Below, one piece after another: positions 42,415-50,198 of a DNA stretch of 60,319 bases. Source of the stretch: Deltaproteobacteria bacterium (lineage in GTDB: Bacteria; Desulfobacterota; Binatia; UTPRO1); NCBI GenBank assembly GCA_020852955.1, contig JADYZW010000026.1, positions 1 to 60,319 on the forward strand, in the 5' to 3' direction. The notes under the pieces were generated by a model. That model was not told where the DNA came from, searched no databases, and was given only the letters and a program-made list of their open reading frames with translations. The translations under genes were made by a program, and so were the position numbers. The first letter of the stretch is position 1; every line of letters begins with the position of its first letter.

Positions 42415-43872
42415 TCATCGCCGCCGTCCGCCGCCGCCGCCACGACCGCCACCGCCGCCGCGACCGCCGCCACCGCCGCCGCCACGATAGCTCCCACCGC
42501 CACCGCCACGACTCCCGCCGTAGCTCCGGCTCCCGCCGCCGCCGGAGCCGCGACTGCCACCGTAGCTGCCGCTCCGGCTACCACCGCCGTAGCTCTGACT
42601 GCCACCGTAACCGCCGCGGCTCGCCGCGCCGCGCTGGCTCGCGCTGCGATCGAAGCCGCCGCTGTGGCTACTGAAGGCACCCGCGTCGCGGCCGCTGCCG
42701 CGCGAGCCGCCGTGCTGACCGCCGCCGCGCCCCTCCGCACTCGGTTGCCGGACACCGCTGCCGCCGCCGCGCGCTTGCGTGCCCGGTTGCCGGACACCGC
42801 TGCCGCCGCCGCGCGTGCGATCACCGCCACCGCGGGCCTGCTGTCCTGCTCCGGCACCCCGACCGCCTTGACCCTGGGTGACGCCGCCGCGCTGCTCGTA
42901 GCCGCGCGCCTGCTGCCGGCTCATCTCGCGGCGCTGCGCACCCTGCTGCCCTTGGAAGCGCTGGGCCGTGTTCTGGTTCCGGTACGCAGCGCCGCGCCGG
43001 TGCTCGGGATTGTGGTTCCACCGGTTCATCTGGTTGCCGCCCCGGTTGCTGCCGGCGCCGCGCCCGATGTTGACATCGCCGTTCCGGGTGACGTTGCGAT
43101 CGATGTCGATGTCGTTGTTGCCGTAGCCGCCGCAGCAGCCCGACCAGCCGCCGCCCCAGTTGCAGTTGCCCCATACCGCCGCGCCGACCGCCATGCCGAC
43201 GCCGAACGACACGAGGCTCGCGGTCGCGACGTATCCGGGTGGGTAGGCGTACATCGGCGGGTAGTAGTAGCTCGGGTACGACCATGCCGACCCGTACACG
43301 ACCGGCGCGCTGTAGGTCGGGACGTAGACGACCTGCGGATCGGCCGGGACGATCTTGATGACCTCCTTCTCGACCTCCTGCACGACGACCTTCTCGGTGA
43401 CGACCTTCTGCTCCTTGGTCGTCTCGAGGGCCCCATTGTCCTCGGCCTTCTGCCGCATGCGCTGGACCGCATCCAGGACGTCCTTCTGCTGATCGAGGAA
43501 GGCGTCACCGAGATCGGAGGTCCAATCGAGGTTCTGCGACATGCGGGCGAGGACGTCGGGCACGCGCACCAGCGCCTTCACGCTGTCGTCCCACTTCTGG
43601 GCCGCGACCGCCTTGTCGAGTTCGGCTCCCTTCAGCTTGGCGTTCGCCTTCACCCAGCGGTCGGCCTGCACCACCTCGACGGGATACGTCGAGGCCATCA
43701 AGATGTTCGTCAGCAAGGGATCCGGGTAGAGCGCGATCGGCGCCACCATCTGCTCGAGCTGGTCCGGGGGGAAGGCGGACGTGTCCTTCTCCTCGGCAGC
43801 GCTAGCCGGCAGCCAAAGCCCCCCAAGCACGAGTGCCGCAACCAATGCTCCCAACACCGACAATCGGCGCAT
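42415..43872 (-). CDS. DUF3300 protein with Gly-rich tail
   Basis: The protein has 485 residues with a signal peptide (GALVAALVLGGLWLPASA). The DUF3300 domain (about 35-260) includes LEQMVAPIALYPDPLLTNILMASTYPVEVVQADRWV and IVPADPQVVYVPTYSAPVVYG. The remaining 200 residues are Gly/Arg/Ser/Gln-rich, disordered and end in poly-Gly with Arg; a 14-residue unit containing RGGGSGVRQP is repeated. It is the first gene of the minus-strand envelope run, with a good GGGAGG before ATG 43872. The tail resembles surface-attaching or phase-separating Gly-rich sequences; its role is unknown. Confidence 0.92.
   Translation of the reverse strand: MRRLSVLGALVAALVLGGLWLPASAAEEKDTSAFPPDQLEQMVAPIALYPDPLLTNILMASTYPVEVVQADRWVKANAKLKGAELDKAVAAQKWDDSVKALVRVPDVLARMSQNLDWTSDLGDAFLDQQKDVLDAVQRMRQKAEDNGALETTKEQKVVTEKVVVQEVEKEVIKIVPADPQVVYVPTYSAPVVYGSAWSYPSYYYPPMYAYPPGYVATASLVSFGVGMAVGAAVWGNCNWGGGWSGCCGGYGNNDIDIDRNVTRNGDVNIGRGAGSNRGGNQMNRWNHNPEHRRGAAYRNQNTAQRFQGQQGAQRREMSRQQARGYEQRGGVTQGQGGRGAGAGQQARGGGDRTRGGGSGVRQPGTQARGGGSGVRQPSAEGRGGGQHGGSRGSGRDAGAFSSHSGGFDRSASQRGAASRGGYGGSQSYGGGSRSGSYGGSRGSGGGGSRSYGGSRGGGGGSYRGGGGGGGRGGGGGRGGGGGRRR
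42742..42815. repeat. exact 32-base direct repeat within the DUF3300 gene
   Basis: The bases at 42742-42773 recur without change at 42784-42815, a period of 42 bases (14 codons). On the minus strand they encode the repeated RGGGSGVRQP unit. Around it, 42421-42700 is a longer low-complexity stretch of CCG-type triplets coding for the Gly-rich tail. The period is a multiple of three, so copy-number changes would keep the frame. Confidence 0.85.
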
Positions 43873-44063
43873 TCGGGCTCACCTCCCTGGATCGACGAGT
43901 GCGACAGGCCGGATATCAGATGGCCCATTGCGTGCAAGCCGCACCACCGGCGACGCCATCATCGCCGTGCCTCCCCCGGCGCGCGGCGCGCCGGCGTCCC
44001 GGAATGCTCGACGACTGCTTTCAGCGGTTGACCGTACGCTTTTCGTGAGACAAACGTATCACC

Positions 44064-44285
44064 ATGAAAACCGCGAGCATTCGGGACCTACGCAACGACT
44101 TCCGTCGGATCTCCAAGTGGCTCGAGGTCGGAGAAAGCGTTCGGATCGTCAGACGCGGAAAGCCCTTCGCGCGGCTCGTTCCCGAACCGAGCGCGCGATC
44201 GTTCTTCGGTCGCGGAGCCGGCACGGTGGAGCTGCCGGACGACATCGACGATCCCGTCGGCATGGAGTGGAAAGCGACCCGGTGA
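44064..44285 (+). CDS. Phd/YefM-type antitoxin
   Basis: This 73-residue protein begins MKTASIRDLRNDFRRISKWLE and continues GESVRIVRRGKPFARLVPEP, the DNA-binding pattern of Phd/YefM antitoxins. The C-terminal tail (PDDIDDPVGMEWKATR) is the likely toxin-binding part. The start ATG is preceded by a weak ribosome-binding site. Its stop overlaps the PIN-toxin GTG (GTGA at 44282-44285), the usual antitoxin-first coupled order. The pair should repress its own promoter. Confidence 0.9.
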   Translation: MKTASIRDLRNDFRRISKWLEVGESVRIVRRGKPFARLVPEPSARSFFGRGAGTVELPDDIDDPVGMEWKATR

Positions 44286-44686
44286 GATATCTTCTCGACA
44301 CGAGCGTCTGGCTGCGCGCGTATCTCCAACCCGAAACGATCCCCGCCCCGCCGCAGCGCGTCCTCGCCGACCCGAAGCTCACGTTCGGCCTGAGCGCGAT
44401 CAGCCTCTGGGAGGTCGCCAAGAAGCATCAGCTCGGGAAGCTCGCGCTCGACCGCGATCTCGGCACGTGGCTCGCGGACGCGCTCGCCGGCAACATCGAG
44501 GTGCTACCGCTATCCCCTCCCGTCGTCGTCGATGCGATGAAGCTGCCCGGCTTCCCCAATCGCGATCCTGCCGACGAAATCATCGTCGCGACCGCACGCG
44601 TGCACGGCCTGACCTTGCTGACGACGGACAAGCGCTTGCGCCGCTACCGCCATGCCCGGATCGGGTATTTCGCGCCGCGCCCGTGA
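44282..44686 (+). CDS. vapC: VapC-type PIN-domain toxin ribonuclease
   Basis: The protein has 134 residues. The acidic active site is complete: Asp 6 in YLLDTSVW, Glu 44 in SLWEVAKKHQLGKL, Asp 98 in RDPADEIIVATARVHG and Asp 116 in LLTTDKRL. The AWEIAIKxxxGKL-like segment places it in the PIN group usually paired with YefM-type antitoxins. It would cut RNA (in studied cases tRNA or rRNA) and is neutralised by the upstream protein. It starts at a GTG overlapping the antitoxin stop. Confidence 0.93.
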   Translation: MRYLLDTSVWLRAYLQPETIPAPPQRVLADPKLTFGLSAISLWEVAKKHQLGKLALDRDLGTWLADALAGNIEVLPLSPPVVVDAMKLPGFPNRDPADEIIVATARVHGLTLLTTDKRLRRYRHARIGYFAPRP

Positions 44687-44698
44687 CCCGCACGCGCG

Positions 44699-44788
44699 CT
44701 ATACCCGAGGTGCGCCTTCGTCGGACCCGAGGGTCCCCGCGACGAGCACGAGAACGGCAACGAGCTGGTGACGTCGCACTCGCCTCAT
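44699..44788 (-). pseudogene. remnant of an exported protein gene (signal peptide only)
   Basis: A 29-codon frame on the minus strand starts at ATG 44788 with GGAGGGG 6 bases upstream and reads like a signal peptide: MRRVRRHQLVAVLVLVAGT, then a few polar residues and a stop. A good ribosome-binding site and leader with nothing to export suggests the stump of a deleted gene, beside the toxin-antitoxin pair. It could also be a chance frame, so confidence is low. Confidence 0.35.
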
Positions 44789-44902
44789 GGCACGCCCCTC
44801 CACGGCTGCACGGACGACCGCCACGTGCTCGATCACCGCTTCGCGAACGCTCCGCCGCGCCCGCAAACGCCGTACGACACCCGGAGGCCCCTGCTCTTCA
44901 AC

Positions 44903-45396
44903 TCATCGCCCGAAAATCGGATTCTCGAGGAGGCCGGGGGTCACGGGGATCACGTTCAACTTGATCTGCGCCCGCTGCCCGAAGTCGTCCTGGCTGACGA
45001 CGGAGTACTCGACGCCGAGCTGGAACTTGACTGGAAGGCGTCCGAAGCGCGTCGTCTTCGCGACCGTCAGCCCGAGTGGAATGTTCCACTCGTCGCCCGA
45101 CCTGGCCCGATGGTCGTAGCTGATGGTCGGATTGGTCCCGATCTGCCACGCGTCGGGGAGGTTGTAGAAAGCGAAGTAGAGAAGGTTCAGGTAGCTCGCG
45201 TCGCGCACGCCGCATAGAGGTCGAACTCCGTGAAGAGCGCCCACACGTCCGACACCGGGTTGCTGAGCTTGGCACCGACCTCCGCAAGATCGCCCCCGCC
45301 GGAGTCGGCCGACGGCGCCGCGACGGCGAGCATCGGCATCCAAACGGCCGTCGCGAGCACGGCGGCGAAAGAGAACATCGCGACGCGCCGACTCAT
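44903..45396 (-). pseudogene. internally deleted outer-membrane protein gene (bacterial neuromedin-U-annotated family)
   Basis: The start is intact: ATG 45396 with AAGGAG upstream, a signal peptide (FSFAAVLATAVWMPMLAVAA), then LAEVGAKLSNPVSDVWALFTEFDLY, after which the frame soon stops at 45187. In another frame, directly after FDLY, comes the family C-terminus: ASYLNLLYFAFYNLPDAWQIGTNPTISYDH, then DEWNIPLGLTVAKTTRFGRLPVKFQLGVEYSVVSQDDFGQR and KLNVIPVTPGLLENPIFGR. Intact members have a long beta-barrel middle that is absent here. So the gene lost a large internal piece with a frame change and should be dead. Confidence 0.75.
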
Positions 45397-45502
45397 TTCC
45401 ACGTCTCCTTCACCCCTCAGGTGGGACCTTTGACGACGATGTAGACGCCACCACCGGCCATCTCCTCCATCCGTCATCCTCCGAGGTCGGTAGGAGCGAC
45501 GG

Positions 45503-46510
45503 CTACTTCGCCACGGCGGGATACACGACCTTCCAGTCCTTCTTCATGTCGACGACCGTCCACCTTTTCGCCGCCGCTTCGTCGAGGCCCTTGTCGAGCC
45601 GTCCGACGCTCGAGGTCCGGTCATAGGCCCACTCTCGCTCGCCGTCGGTGTGATGGACGTACAAGGCAAAACGCGGACCGGCGCCGGCGGTGGTCCATTG
45701 CAGCATCTGGAGATCGCCGTCCGAATTGCCGAACGCCGCGATCGGCCGGCGGCCGATGTACTGGTTGATGGCCACGGGCTTGCCTTCCTTGTCGTCGATG
45801 AAGTCGACCTCGGGGAGACGGACGAGGACGGGAACGCCGTCACGGACATCGAACTTCGTCTTGATGCTGCTCCCGATCACTTGCTCGGGCGGAACGCCGT
45901 AGACGGCGCTCGTCCACGGCCGCATGAACTCGACGCCGCCGCCGGAGACGATGTAGGTCTTGAAGCCGTTGGCACGGAGATGCGTCAGCACCTCGAGCAT
46001 GGGCTGGTAGACCATCTGCGTATACGGCCGCTTGGTCACCGGATGCTTGGCGGTTGCAAGCCAACCCTTCACGATCTTCTCGAACTCGACGGTCGTCATG
46101 CCCGCGTGTGTGGCCATGACGATCTGGAGGATCGCGCGATCGCCGCCCGCGAGCGCGGTCTTCACGTCGCCCTTCAGGAGCGACGCGAACGGCTCCGTCG
46201 TCTTCCACTCGGGATGCTGCGGCGCCAGCTCCCTCACCCGGTCGAGCGCGAAGAAGAGCTGGAAGTACATCGGCTGCTCGGCCCAGAGCGTCCCGTCGTT
46301 GTCGAAGACGGCGACGCGCTCGGCCTCCGGCACGAAGCCGGGCGACCCGGCCTTGGTGACCTCATCGACGAACGCGACGATGGCACGCTTCGACGCGCCG
46401 TCGTTCCAGGACGGCAGCGGATCGGCGGCGCGTGCCGCCGTGCTCCCGACCGCGAGCGACGAGACGAGCACTGCGACTCCGAGGCGCAAGACTTTCACGA
46501 TCGACGGCAT
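45503..46510 (-). CDS. periplasmic HAD-superfamily phosphatase
   Basis: The protein has 335 residues. A signal peptide (LRLGVAVLVSSLAVGSTAARA) is followed by a HAD domain: motif I in VAVFDNDGTLW (nucleophile Asp about 70), motif II in KTYIVSGGGVEFM, and motif IV in AAFGNSDGDLQML. The helical cap between motifs I and II has WAEQPMYFQLFFALDRVRELAPQHPEW. This is the exported phosphoserine-phosphatase-like subgroup often found beside arylsulfatases. It would remove phosphate from small molecules in the periplasm; the substrate is unknown. ATG 46510 lies 73 bases after the sulfatase stop. Confidence 0.9.
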   Translation of the reverse strand: MPSIVKVLRLGVAVLVSSLAVGSTAARAADPLPSWNDGASKRAIVAFVDEVTKAGSPGFVPEAERVAVFDNDGTLWAEQPMYFQLFFALDRVRELAPQHPEWKTTEPFASLLKGDVKTALAGGDRAILQIVMATHAGMTTVEFEKIVKGWLATAKHPVTKRPYTQMVYQPMLEVLTHLRANGFKTYIVSGGGVEFMRPWTSAVYGVPPEQVIGSSIKTKFDVRDGVPVLVRLPEVDFIDDKEGKPVAINQYIGRRPIAAFGNSDGDLQMLQWTTAGAGPRFALYVHHTDGEREWAYDRTSSVGRLDKGLDEAAAKRWTVVDMKKDWKVVYPAVAK

Positions 46511-46583
46511 CCTTCCCTCCTCCGCGATGGGTCGTGGTCCGCCCCCGTCGGAGGGAGCGGACCGACGGGTTCGAGGCGCCCGT

Positions 46584-48215
46584 TCAGTTCCCGGTCGGCA
46601 GCGGGATGTTGACGCCGTCCTTCTCCAACTGCTCCCGCAGCCACTGGAACTTCTGGAACTTGCTGATCTCGATGGGACCATCGTAGCCCATGCTCTGGAG
46701 CTTGCGCGGCGGGTACTGCACGTAGGTCCTCATCAGATCCTTGATGGCCTGGCTGATGGTCACCAGGGTCCAGGTGTGCTCCGTGTAGTTGTTCATGAAG
46801 ACGTCGTAGCGCTCCTGGGGATCCTGCCAGAGATCGAACACCTGCGGCACGATGGCGACGTACTTCTCCTCTCCCTTCCAGCCGAGATTGGTATCGACGG
46901 CGAGGCCGCCGGTCGCCTGCCCGTTGTCGCCGCGCAGATTGAAGACCGCCTTGTAGTTGCCGACACGAGCCGCGCCGGGCGTGAGCTCGTTCTCGGTGAA
47001 GTAGAACCAGCTCTTGCGAGCCGACTGGCCGGTTCCGAAGAGGACCGGAGACATGTCGTAGCTGTCGAAGACGATCGGCTTCCCTTCGCGGTCCTTGTCG
47101 GGCAGCTTTGCGCCCGCGAGCGAGGCGAAGGTCGCCATGTAGTCGAGCCCGCCGACGATGTCGTAGTTCTTCGAGCCGGCCTTGATCTTCGGACCCCAGG
47201 CGATCGACGGGACCCGGTTGCCGCCCTCGCGGACCGTGCCCTTGGTGCCGCGGAACGGCGTGTAGCCGGCGTCCGGGTACACGTCCTGCCAGGCGCCGTT
47301 GTCGGTCGTCCAAAACACGTAGGTGTTCTTCTCGAGCCCGAGCGACCGCACCTTGTCGAGGACGCGCCCGATGCGGGTGTCGTTCTCGACGACGGAGTCG
47401 GCGTACTTCGTCTTCGACGGCGACGTGTGCTGGAACTCGGGCGCCGGGAGGTTCGGCTGGTGCACCTTCATGAAGTTGATGCTCATGAAGAAGGGTTTGT
47501 CGACCTTGGCGGCGTTGTCGAGATACTCGAGTGACGCCTTCTCCACGTACTCGTCGAAGAACGGGATGCCGACGACGCCCTTGTCGGGCGTATTCACGTA
47601 CTGCCCGTTGATCTTGAAGTCCTCGCGCGCCTTCTCGCCGGCTTTCCCGGAGAGCGACCCCTGGGTGACCTTCACGAACATCGCGCGCAGCTCGGGGTCC
47701 ATGTCGGGGAACCACGTCGCATCGGCGTACGTGTAGGCGTTCAGGTGATAGAGACCGACGTAGCGCATCTCGTCGTAGCCTTGGGCGTTCGGCATCGCGT
47801 AGTCGGCCTCGCCGAGATGCCACTTGCCGGTGAAGAACGTCTGGTAGCCGGCCTGCTTCAACACCGACGCCAGCGTCCATTCCGCCGCCGGCAGGCCGCC
47901 GCCCTGCCCCTGGAAGGCGACGGTCGTCATGCCGCTCCGGTTCGGGATGCGCCCGGTCTGCACGGCGGCGCGGCCCGGCGTGCAGCTCGGCTGCGCGTAG
48001 AACGAGTAGAAAGTCATCCCCTCGTTCGCCAACCGCTCCAGGCTGGGGGTCGGCATGCCTCGACCCGGCCCCCCGCCGTACGGGCTCGAGTCCCCGTACC
48101 CGAAGTCGTCGGAGAGGATGAGGATGATGTTGGGTTTCTTGTCCTCGGCGTACGCCGGCAGAGCCGCCAACACCGATACCAGAACCGTGCATATCGAACG
48201 AACGAAGGGCTTCAT
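46584..48215 (-). CDS. periplasmic arylsulfatase
   Basis: The protein has 543 residues. A signal peptide (SICTVLVSVLAALPAYA) precedes PNIILILSDDFGYGD (metal-binding Asp pair). The sulfatase signature SCTPGRAAVQTGR has the Cys (about 78) that is converted to formylglycine. Also seen: FFTGKWHLGE, NTYVFWTTDNGAW (Asp-Asn) and RGTKGTVREGGNRVP. A formylglycine-generating enzyme must be encoded elsewhere. It should hydrolyse sulfate esters and provide sulfate, which could feed cysteine synthesis. AGGAGG precedes ATG 48215. Its downstream partner is the HAD phosphatase. Confidence 0.95.
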   Translation of the reverse strand: MKPFVRSICTVLVSVLAALPAYAEDKKPNIILILSDDFGYGDSSPYGGGPGRGMPTPSLERLANEGMTFYSFYAQPSCTPGRAAVQTGRIPNRSGMTTVAFQGQGGGLPAAEWTLASVLKQAGYQTFFTGKWHLGEADYAMPNAQGYDEMRYVGLYHLNAYTYADATWFPDMDPELRAMFVKVTQGSLSGKAGEKAREDFKINGQYVNTPDKGVVGIPFFDEYVEKASLEYLDNAAKVDKPFFMSINFMKVHQPNLPAPEFQHTSPSKTKYADSVVENDTRIGRVLDKVRSLGLEKNTYVFWTTDNGAWQDVYPDAGYTPFRGTKGTVREGGNRVPSIAWGPKIKAGSKNYDIVGGLDYMATFASLAGAKLPDKDREGKPIVFDSYDMSPVLFGTGQSARKSWFYFTENELTPGAARVGNYKAVFNLRGDNGQATGGLAVDTNLGWKGEEKYVAIVPQVFDLWQDPQERYDVFMNNYTEHTWTLVTISQAIKDLMRTYVQYPPRKLQSMGYDGPIEISKFQKFQWLREQLEKDGVNIPLPTGN

Positions 48216-48282
48216 CGATGCCTTCCTCCTCGGTTTCCCTCTCTGGTTTCCCGGCTCTGAATTGCCGCGATCGTTTCGAGCG

Positions 48283-48999
48283 TCAAGTCGTCGGGGGCGG
48301 GCTGCCAGGCGCGGCCTTGCCGGTCGTCCACGCCGATATGCGCGCAGCGTACTCGGCGGCCCACGAATCCATGGCGTTCCGGACGTCGCCCCACTGCCAC
48401 TGAGCGGCCGCCTTCATCGAGCTGCCGCCGACGCGCCGGTCCACCATCTCGCCGAGGGTCCGGCCGGTGCTCGCGTCGCTCAGTCGAGCCTCGACCTGGC
48501 AGCCGCCGGCGAACGCCCAGTGGCCCGTCGCGACCGACTGCAAGGTATTGAGGGCACGCGCTTGGGGAACGACCAGCGAGACCGTACGCAGCACCGGCGT
48601 CGCGCTTTCGGCGTCGGTGATCGCCACCTGAATCTTCATGACCCCGGCCCCGGGCGTCTCGACCACCTTCATCTTCGCCCCGAATTGCGTCTCCAGAGCG
48701 CTCCGGAAGTAGGTGGTGAGCGCTTGCTGCGCCGACGGCGAGAGCTTGGTGGCGTCGGTGCCCCAGAAGGTGACCGGCTCGATGATGACCGCCTCGTATC
48801 GAGTCCATTGGGCGTTTGCATTCACGTAGCGAAGCACCGCCTGGCCCTTCGCCGTATCTCCGGGGGTCAGCCTCGAGTAGTCGCCGAGGAAACCCGACTC
48901 CTTCAGCTGCTTGACCGAGACCTGCTTCGTCGTGGCGCAGCCCGCGAGCCCCAGCAGCACACAAAGCGCCAACACCCCCGTGAGGTTCGATCGCAACAT
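48283..48999 (-). CDS. DUF3313 lipoprotein
   Basis: The protein has 238 residues. A lipoprotein signal ends in VLLGLAGC. The DUF3313 pattern follows: LKESGFLGDYSRLTPGDTAKGQAVLRYVNANAQWTRYEAVIIEPVTFWG, then a mixed alpha/beta body. ATG 48999 has AGGGTGG 6 bases upstream; ATG 49017 would add six residues with a poorer site. It stands 67 bases upstream of the arylsulfatase gene on the same strand. A decayed copy of this gene type is present at about 56.4 kb. The family function is not known to me. Confidence 0.87.
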   Translation of the reverse strand: MLRSNLTGVLALCVLLGLAGCATTKQVSVKQLKESGFLGDYSRLTPGDTAKGQAVLRYVNANAQWTRYEAVIIEPVTFWGTDATKLSPSAQQALTTYFRSALETQFGAKMKVVETPGAGVMKIQVAITDAESATPVLRTVSLVVPQARALNTLQSVATGHWAFAGGCQVEARLSDASTGRTLGEMVDRRVGGSSMKAAAQWQWGDVRNAMDSWAAEYAARISAWTTGKAAPGSPPPTT

Positions 49000-49133
49000 C
49001 TGCTTCCACCCTTTCATGATGTCTCTGAAGCGAGCGACGCATTTTCCATTTGCAAACCTTCGGAACTCGTCCAACGTCGTCGCCCCGAGCACGAGAAAAG
49101 ACGTCCTATTGCATCCCGCCGAGACCGGACGCT

Positions 49134-50132
49134 ATGCACTTTCCGCAAATCGCAGGAGACGCGATCCCGGCAATGACAGCTGCCTGCGTACGAGTCGTCC
49201 GAACGGCGGACATGCACGAGCTGGCCGCCGCCCAGCCGGGCAAGAACCGTCGCTACATCCAGCTCGAGCCGGGGCCGATGGAAGCGGAGCTGGTCGATGC
49301 GCGCCTCGGAAGCGTGCAGGTGTTTCGCGAACGCCTCGGCGCCGGGATGTTCGTGGAAGCCGCGCCGCCGGCGAGTCTCCTCCCCTTCGGGATCATCTTG
49401 TCGGCGCGCGGCGACATCCGCTTCTGCGGGCGCGACTTGCACCCGGCAAACGTCGCGCAGGCCGCGGGAGGCGGCTGGGACATACGTTTCGATGGCCCCA
49501 TCGACTACGTCTCATGCGTCTTCCAGCGCGCGTGGTTCGAGCACGAGGCGTCCGCTCTCCTCGGCCACGCGCCATTCGACGACTGGTTCCGAAACGGCGG
49601 CCGCCCGGCTTCGAGCTCGGCGATCGGGCATCTCCGCACGATGATCACGCGAACCCTCGAACGCATGATGCACCAGCCCTCCCTCTTGGCGGACGACCGG
49701 ACACGCAAGGCCCTCGAAGCCGAGCTCGTCCGGCTGACCGTGGGCGCACTCACGTCGACCGACGTGCCCACGCCGGTAGCGGCGTACGGACGCCGGCGAA
49801 GAGGCGTCCGGCGCGCGATCGAGTATCTGACCGACCATCCGGACGCCGACACGACGGTTGCCGGCTTGTGCAGCGTCGGAGAGATCAGCGAACGAACCCT
49901 GGAATACGGCTTCCGCGAGGACCTCGGCGTGACGCCCGTGCGCTTCCTGAAGCTGGTGCGACTCAACGGCGCGCGCCGAGATCTCCTACGTGCGGCGGGG
50001 TGTTCGTCGGAGCCGCCCACGACGGTGACCGAGATAGCGCTCCGCTGGGGCTTCTTCGAGTTCGGGCGCTTCGCCGGAGAGTATCGCCGCTTCTTCGGCG
50101 AACGCCCGTCGGAGACCCTGCGCCGTCCCTGA
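49134..50132 (+). CDS. AraC-family transcriptional regulator
   Basis: The protein has 332 residues. The C-terminal 110 residues carry two helix-turn-helix units: VAGLCSVGEISERTLEYGFREDLGVTPVRFLKLVRLNGARRDLL and TEIALRWGFFEFGRFAGEYRRFFGERPSETL, the AraC signature. The N-terminal part is a beta-rich sensing domain similar to that of regulators with a RFCGRDLHP-like strand. The ATG at 49134 is my choice; an earlier in-frame ATG at 49050 overlaps the divergent promoter region. It faces away from the DUF3313-arylsulfatase-HAD genes and likely controls them (inference from divergence). Confidence 0.9.
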   Translation: MHFPQIAGDAIPAMTAACVRVVRTADMHELAAAQPGKNRRYIQLEPGPMEAELVDARLGSVQVFRERLGAGMFVEAAPPASLLPFGIILSARGDIRFCGRDLHPANVAQAAGGGWDIRFDGPIDYVSCVFQRAWFEHEASALLGHAPFDDWFRNGGRPASSSAIGHLRTMITRTLERMMHQPSLLADDRTRKALEAELVRLTVGALTSTDVPTPVAAYGRRRRGVRRAIEYLTDHPDADTTVAGLCSVGEISERTLEYGFREDLGVTPVRFLKLVRLNGARRDLLRAAGCSSEPPTTVTEIALRWGFFEFGRFAGEYRRFFGERPSETLRRP

Positions 50133-50198
50133 TCTCGCCACTCGCCCGGACCGCACCCGTCGCGGCAGCCGATCTGCTTCGCCACGGCGAGGTCGGAT

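Noticed and set aside
42421..42820. Dense short repeats that could suggest a CRISPR or other array.
   Set aside because: They are codon-phased Gly/Arg triplets inside the DUF3300 gene, without spacers of uniform length or cas genes.
43873..44063. Sigma-54-like TGG and TTGCA elements upstream of the DUF3300 gene.
   Set aside because: The spacing between GG and GC is 8 or 11 bases, not the required 10.
44641..44902. Insertion-sequence ends around the toxin-antitoxin pair.
   Set aside because: No terminal inverted repeats, target duplications or transposase fragments were seen on either side.
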